DNA of 9,867 nucleotides from RGIG3159 sp034927685 (lineage in GTDB: Bacteria > Bacillota > Clostridia > Oscillospirales > Oscillospiraceae): the NCBI GenBank assembly GCA_034927685.1, contig JAYFPO010000010.1:1-9867 (forward strand), written 5' to 3'. The notes beneath the pieces were generated by a model that was given only the letters and a program-made list of their open reading frames with translations, ran no database searches and was not told where the DNA came from. Shown one piece after another: positions 6,379 through 9,867 of the stretch. The translations under genes and the position numbers were made by a program. Within the stretch, counting starts at the first letter, position 1, and each line of letters opens with the position of its first letter.

Positions 6379-6999
6379 ATGGCAAAAAATACGCCGGAGC
6401 AATTAGGCCCGGAAATCCCCATCAAGGAAAGAGAACTCCCGATGGGCTTGCCGGGTGTCAACCGACGCACGGTGTCGGGCTTTATGCTGGCAAACAGCTT
6501 TGTTCTGCTTGAAAGTGAACGCGACTCTCAGGGCCGGTATTACGGCGGTGCTGGCATGGACGGCATGTATTTAAGAACACCGCACATCTTCACGCCGGTG
6601 AGGGATGAATCTGGGAAGATCCGCGCGTTCCGGGCGGTGATTTCCAAACCGTATAAATCCCACAAGCGCGGCGCGCCTGACGCTAAGGGGGCTTTGCCTA
6701 TGAAACTTTCCCGTCATGAGCAGGAAACCATCATCAATTTCAACGAAGAAGAAGATACGGCCAGCGTTTATACTCATAACAACAGGCTTTGCGAAAAACT
6801 TCTGCGGCTGTCCAAGCAATATCCCGACAAGATCAGGGTAGAGCGAAAAGAGAGCGGCGCGGCGTCCTTCACTGTTCCCAAGAGCTGCATATCTGTCCGG
6901 GAGCCGTACAGTGACGCGCGGCGGGCCGCCGACAGCAGGCGCGCAAAAGAAGCGAAAATACGCCCTCCCGACAGGAGCATACACTCCCAAAATGCATAG
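6379..6999 (+). CDS. Uncharacterised ICE protein with two apparent modules
   Basis: I do not recognise a named function. ATG 6379 is chosen because AAGAAGGAG (6362-6370) lies about 8 nt upstream; a GTG at 6370 abuts that Shine-Dalgarno and is unlikely. This gives 206 residues, soluble and basic (many Arg/Lys), with no signal or membrane segment. Residues 1 to about 105 (including GLPGVNRRTVSGFMLANSFV and GRYYGGAGMDGMYLRTPHIF) look like one module. Residues 108 to about 195 begin MKLSRHEQETIINFNEEEDT and include SVYTHNNRLCEKLL, VPKSCISVREPYS and a basic helix rich in Arg/Ala. From memory, that second part resembles roughly 100-residue stand-alone hypothetical proteins of Firmicutes ICEs and phage-like elements, sometimes loosely labelled chaperones; this is unverified. 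An in-frame internal ATG with its own Shine-Dalgarno sits at the boundary. The gene closes the topB operon and is followed by a terminator-like structure. Confidence 0.75.
   Translation: MAKNTPEQLGPEIPIKERELPMGLPGVNRRTVSGFMLANSFVLLESERDSQGRYYGGAGMDGMYLRTPHIFTPVRDESGKIRAFRAVISKPYKSHKRGAPDAKGALPMKLSRHEQETIINFNEEEDTASVYTHNNRLCEKLLRLSKQYPDKIRVERKESGAASFTVPKSCISVREPYSDARRAADSRRAKEAKIRPPDRSIHSQNA
6685..6702 (+). promoter_or_regulatory. Internal Shine-Dalgarno and in-frame ATG, possible second translation start
   Basis: TAAGGGGG (6684-6691) differs from the consensus TAAGGAGG at one base and stands 8 nt before ATG 6700. That ATG is in frame with the gene starting at 6379 and is its Met108. Initiation here would yield a 99-residue protein made only of the second module. 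The motif is visible; its use is inference. Confidence 0.4.
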
Positions 7000-7000
7000 C

Positions 7001-7057
7001 CAGCGCGCTCCTGCATAGGTTTACCCCGACCTGTGCGGGGGCGTGCTGTTTTTATTT
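7001..7057 (+). terminator. Composite Rho-independent terminator-like structure after the transfer operon
   Basis: The outer arms CAGCGCGC (7001-7008) and GCGTGCTG (7041-7048) pair over 8 bp with one G-U. Inside, CCCCG (7024-7028) pairs with CGGGG (7036-7040) around a 7-nt loop, and the two stems abut on the 3' side. A 15-nt unpaired stretch (7009-7023) lies on the 5' side. TTTTTATTT (7049-7057) follows immediately. It sits in the only sizeable gap of the window, two bases after the preceding stop codon, which supports a transcription boundary. The large bulge makes strength uncertain. I see no convincing -35/-10 promoter in the rest of the gap. Confidence 0.6.
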
Positions 7058-7084
7058 CCCCGGATTCTGAAAGGAGCTACAGAT

Positions 7085-7792
7085 ATGAACGATTACACAA
7101 AAATGCGGTTTACCAGTACCGTGGACCCGGACAGAAGCGTAATTCTTATACTCCCCTCCAAACCGGAGCAATTCCAAGAGGCTATGCGGAGCATCGGTGC
7201 GGGAACCATAGGAACGGGCTGCAAGGTCACTGATTTTATCAGCGATATTCCCGCGCTGGATCAGCTTCTGGCGGTCAATCCCGACTCTGTAATAAATGCC
7301 ACGCCGGATGAGCTGAATTATGCGGCGGCGCGGATCGCGGCACTGACACCGCCAGAGCGGGAACTGCTGGACGCGGTTTCAGAAAGCCCCCTGCGTTTGC
7401 AGAAGCTGGAGCAGATTATCGACTTCCAGGAAAACAGCGAGTTTTTTCTGCTGATTCCCGAAGCGAAAAACGCCGACGAGTTGGGCCGCTATTACGCCTA
7501 TCAATCCGGCATGGTGGACATGCCGGAAAAATGGAAAGCAGCCATTGACTTTGAAAAGCTGGGGATGATTGCCGCCGAGGTGGAGCGCGGCGCGTTCACC
7601 GCACACGGTTATGTCCTGCTTACCGGCGACGAATGGACGCCTTATTTTGAAAAGAATCGCAGCGTCCCCTCAGCGTACCGCATCACTGACGCGGAGGTCA
7701 GGCCCTCCGTCAGAGAGCGTTTGAATTCCCCAAAATCCATACCGTCCGGATCGCCGAAACATAAACACGGCACTCCCGATCATGAACGCTGA
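7085..7792 (+). CDS. ArdA-like antirestriction protein (probable)
   Basis: ArdA proteins are DNA mimics that block type I restriction enzymes and protect incoming conjugative DNA; I assign this gene to that group by resemblance, not certainty. ATG 7085 follows AAGGAG (7071-7076) by 8 nt; a GTG at 7043 lies inside the terminator hairpin and is rejected. The product has 235 residues. The N-terminal portion has a beta-rich look (DRSVILILPSKP) followed by CKVTDFISDIPALDQLL. A helical middle includes TPDELNYAAARIAAL and SPLRLQKLEQIID. Residues about 130-180 (ELGRYYAYQSGMVDMPEKWK, then AIDFEKLG and TAHGYVLL) match the ending of ArdA proteins as I know them. It is longer than the roughly 165 residues of Tn916 ArdA and has a basic, His-containing tail of about 40 residues. 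It is followed after 14 nt by an ArdC-type gene, which fits an anti-defence role. Confidence 0.6.
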   Translation: MNDYTKMRFTSTVDPDRSVILILPSKPEQFQEAMRSIGAGTIGTGCKVTDFISDIPALDQLLAVNPDSVINATPDELNYAAARIAALTPPERELLDAVSESPLRLQKLEQIIDFQENSEFFLLIPEAKNADELGRYYAYQSGMVDMPEKWKAAIDFEKLGMIAAEVERGAFTAHGYVLLTGDEWTPYFEKNRSVPSAYRITDAEVRPSVRERLNSPKSIPSGSPKHKHGTPDHER

Positions 7793-7806
7793 AAGGAGAC
7801 AGCACT

Positions 7807-9837
7807 ATGGCTGACCATGATAAAAATAAAGACCGGTTAAAAGAAATCACCGATAGTATTGAACAAGGAATTCAAAGCTTGTTCGAGAGCGACAGGTATA
7901 TGGAATACCTGCGCACCATGAGCCGTTTTCACCGCTATTCTCTCAACAACACTGTCCTGATTGCCATGCAAAAGCCCGACGCTACCCTTGTGGCGGGTTT
8001 TAACAAATGGCACGATCAGTTTGAACGCAACGTAAAACGCGGCGAAAAAGGCATCAAAATCATTGCGCCTACCCCCTTCAAAAAGAGGATTGAGCAGGAA
8101 AAGCGCGACCCGGATACGCAAGCCCCCATCCTGAACCCGGACGGCAGCATTGTCATGGAGGAAAAGGAAATCAAAATCCCCATGTACAAGGTGGTATCCG
8201 TATTCGATGTATCTCAGACCGAGGGCAAGCCGCTGCCCCAGCTTGCCAGCAATCTGACCGGCGATGTGCGGCAATATGAAGTTTTCATGGAGGCACTGCA
8301 TCACTCCTCTCCCGTGCCGATTGGCTTTGAGCGTATCACAGACAATTTGGACGGCTATTTCAGCCTGACCGACCAGCGCATCGCCATCCGGGAGGGCATG
8401 AGCGAGGTACAGACCGTTTCGGCGGCCATTCACGAAATTGCCCATTCTAAGCTGCATAACCGTGAACAAGCGTGTCTAACCGCCGCCCAGAGTGACGAAA
8501 CCGCCGAGCCGCCCAAGCCCAAAGATCGCCGCACTGAGGAAGTGGAGGCCGAGAGCATTTCCTTTGCCGTATGCGCCTACTACGGCATCTCCACCAGCGA
8601 AAACAGTTTTGGATATATCGCGTCTTGGAGTAAGGATAAGGAATTGCCGGAGCTGCGGGATTCTTTGGAAACCATCAACAAAACTGCTTCCGGATTGATT
8701 GATGACATTGACCGCCATTTTGCCCAGATTATCAAGGAGCGCGGTATCGACCTGTCCGCACCGGAGCAGCCGGGGCCTACACCGGAACAATCTGTTCAGG
8801 AGCCGCAAATCACCATTTCTGATCATACTGAACCCGCCCCCCCGCCATTCACGCCGGAGCCACCCACCGCTGCGTCCAGCTATGAGGAATCCGGCCCCTT
8901 GCCGAATACACCTGAACTCTCCGCCCCAGATGTTGTATATCCTATGCCCGACCCCACGCTGACAATTGCCGACCGGGACGCTTATGGGTATACCGAAGAT
9001 GACATGCTTCCTCTCTCTGCTGATCGCGCTGCGGAGCTGTATGAAAAAGATTTCACTGTTTATATGCTCTATAACGGAAACGGCGCTGGCATGGCCTTTG
9101 ATCGGGACGATATAGACGGCCATACCGGAATGTTCGGAATCAACCGAGAGGAATGGGAGCAAAGCCAGGAATACCTGTCGCTTATGGAAGGCCATGAGGT
9201 TACGCGGCAAGAACTTGAAAACAACTTCCTCTGCAATCCTTCCGATGCCTTTGCTATCTATCAGCTCAAAAATACAGAAGAAACTCGGGATATACGGTTT
9301 GAGCCGCTGGAGCGCCTGCAAGCCGTGGGTCTGACCGTCGAGCGTGACAATTATGATCTGATTTACACGGATCGGCTTACCGATACCGGCAGCACGCCCG
9401 AAAAGCTGAACGCCTTATGGGAAAGATTCAACATCGACCACCCTTCGGATTTTAAGGGGCATAGCCTTTCCGTCAGCGACATCGTTGCCCTCAAGCAAAG
9501 CGGCGCTGTATCCTGTCATTACGTTGACAGCTTCGGTTTCAAGGAGCTTCCGGTCTTTCTGCAACCTGAAAACCACCTGAAAAATGCGGAAATGGCGTTG
9601 GAGGACGATTACGGCATGATCGACGGCATCATCAATAACGGCAAAAATCCAAGTATCGCGGAGTTGGAAGCCCAGGTCAAGGCTGGAGGACAGATTTCCC
9701 TTTCCGATCTGGCGCGGGCAGTCCATGACGAGCGCGCGGATAAGCGCAAATCTGTGCTGGAACAGCTTGCCGCGCAGTCCACGAAACCGGAACGTCACAA
9801 AACAGTGCCCTCAAAGGGCGCGGAAATGGAGAGATAG
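7807..9837 (+). CDS. ArdC N-terminal / ImmA-like zinc peptidase / YodL / DUF4316 multidomain protein
   Basis: This is a 676-residue cytoplasmic fusion protein typical of Firmicutes ICEs; its role is unproven but probably protects or establishes the incoming element. AGGAG at 7794-7798 is 8 nt before the ATG. Residues 1 to about 130 resemble the ArdC N-terminal ssDNA-binding domain (RYSLNN at 43-48, GFNKWHDQF, VKRGEKGIKI). Residues about 150-300 are an ImmA/IrrE-like metallopeptidase with HEIAH (His209, Glu210, His213) and the downstream Glu249 of VEAES as likely third zinc ligand, so the active site looks intact. A Pro/Glu-rich linker spans about 316-383. An extra domain at about 384-450 (LPLSADRAAELYEKDFTVYM, then FGINREEW) is one I cannot name. 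A YodL-like domain follows at about 483-585 (AIYQLK, RFEPLERLQ, FKGHSLSVSDIV, YVDSFGF). The end resembles DUF4316 (NAEMALEDDYGMIDGIINNG). A C7 run at 8837-8843 lies in the linker. Confidence 0.87.
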   Translation: MADHDKNKDRLKEITDSIEQGIQSLFESDRYMEYLRTMSRFHRYSLNNTVLIAMQKPDATLVAGFNKWHDQFERNVKRGEKGIKIIAPTPFKKRIEQEKRDPDTQAPILNPDGSIVMEEKEIKIPMYKVVSVFDVSQTEGKPLPQLASNLTGDVRQYEVFMEALHHSSPVPIGFERITDNLDGYFSLTDQRIAIREGMSEVQTVSAAIHEIAHSKLHNREQACLTAAQSDETAEPPKPKDRRTEEVEAESISFAVCAYYGISTSENSFGYIASWSKDKELPELRDSLETINKTASGLIDDIDRHFAQIIKERGIDLSAPEQPGPTPEQSVQEPQITISDHTEPAPPPFTPEPPTAASSYEESGPLPNTPELSAPDVVYPMPDPTLTIADRDAYGYTEDDMLPLSADRAAELYEKDFTVYMLYNGNGAGMAFDRDDIDGHTGMFGINREEWEQSQEYLSLMEGHEVTRQELENNFLCNPSDAFAIYQLKNTEETRDIRFEPLERLQAVGLTVERDNYDLIYTDRLTDTGSTPEKLNALWERFNIDHPSDFKGHSLSVSDIVALKQSGAVSCHYVDSFGFKELPVFLQPENHLKNAEMALEDDYGMIDGIINNGKNPSIAELEAQVKAGGQISLSDLARAVHDERADKRKSVLEQLAAQSTKPERHKTVPSKGAEMER

Positions 9838-9839
9838 AT

Positions 9840-9867
9840 ATGGAAAGATTTACAGTAGAGGAAACAA
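9840..9867 (+). CDS. Start of a further gene, cut by the window end
   Basis: ATG 9840 lies 2 nt after the preceding stop and 6 nt after GGAGAG (9828-9833), so a gene starts here. Only nine codons are visible (MERFTVEET). Small transposon-transfer-assisting (TTRAP) proteins of Tn1549-like elements often begin with a similar FT-EE stretch and occupy this position, so that family is a guess from context. Nine residues cannot prove it. Confidence 0.5.

Noticed and set aside
7043..7084. GTG start extending the ArdA-like gene upstream
   Set aside because: It falls inside the terminator hairpin and U-tract, and AAGGAG is correctly spaced for ATG 7085.
7686..7713. Hairpin CTGA / CGGAGG with CCTCCG / TCAG near the 3' end of the ArdA-like gene
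   Set aside because: It needs a 2-nt bulge, has no T-tract, and lies in an unconstrained GC-rich tail; chance is a sufficient explanation.
1..9867. CRISPR array, tRNA/rRNA genes, insertion sequence ends, oriT or attachment sites
   Set aside because: No regularly spaced repeats, no cloverleaf or rRNA segments, no transposase, and no relaxase or integrase gene in the window that would mark an oriT or att site.

Overview
The window is a stretch of an integrative and conjugative element (ICE) of the Tn1549 / Clostridioides difficile CTn type, from a Gram-positive host that is most likely a gut clostridium (Lachnospiraceae/Oscillospiraceae-like). The evidence is gene content and order: a VirB4-type ATPase, a membrane-anchored NlpC/P60 hydrolase, DUF4315- and DUF4366-type small proteins, a Cys-rich small protein, DNA topoisomerase III, an ArdA-like protein, and an ArdC/ImmA-like/YodL/DUF4316 fusion. 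All genes lie on the + strand, each behind a strong Firmicutes-type Shine-Dalgarno sequence. The species cannot be told from this sequence.

Layout. 1-1398 is the C-terminal part of a VirB4 ATPase that is cut by the window edge. 1403-3157 encodes a cell-wall hydrolase with one membrane anchor. 3171-3416 encodes a small coiled-coil protein (DUF4315). 3409-4092 encodes a secreted, membrane-anchored DUF4366/CD1107-type protein. 4089-4295 encodes a 68-residue Cys-rich protein that starts at GTG. 4283-6373 is topB. 6379-6999 encodes an unrecognised protein that looks like two modules. These genes are packed with gaps of 13 nt or less or with overlaps, so they form one transfer operon. The only sizeable intergenic gap (7000-7084) holds a terminator-like composite hairpin. 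After it come an ArdA-like gene (7085-7792), a 676-residue ArdC-type fusion (7807-9837), and the first codons of another gene (9840 onward).

How the parts may work together. VirB4 powers the mating channel. The NlpC/P60 protein opens peptidoglycan for it, and the DUF4366 protein is probably an accessory at the envelope. Topoisomerase III probably handles the topology of the transferred or replicating DNA. The genes after the terminator look like an establishment or anti-defence module that protects incoming element DNA.

No wholly new system is evident, since most genes belong to known ICE families. The least expected signals are structural. One is an intrinsic-terminator-like hairpin with a U-tract inside the signal-peptide codons of the DUF4366 gene (3448-3475). 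Another is a perfect 11-bp inverted repeat with an A5 loop inside the Cys-rich gene (4145-4171). A third is an in-frame internal start with a good Shine-Dalgarno at the module boundary of the 6379-6999 gene. The fourth is the composite terminator at 7001-7057, which has a possible competing fold.
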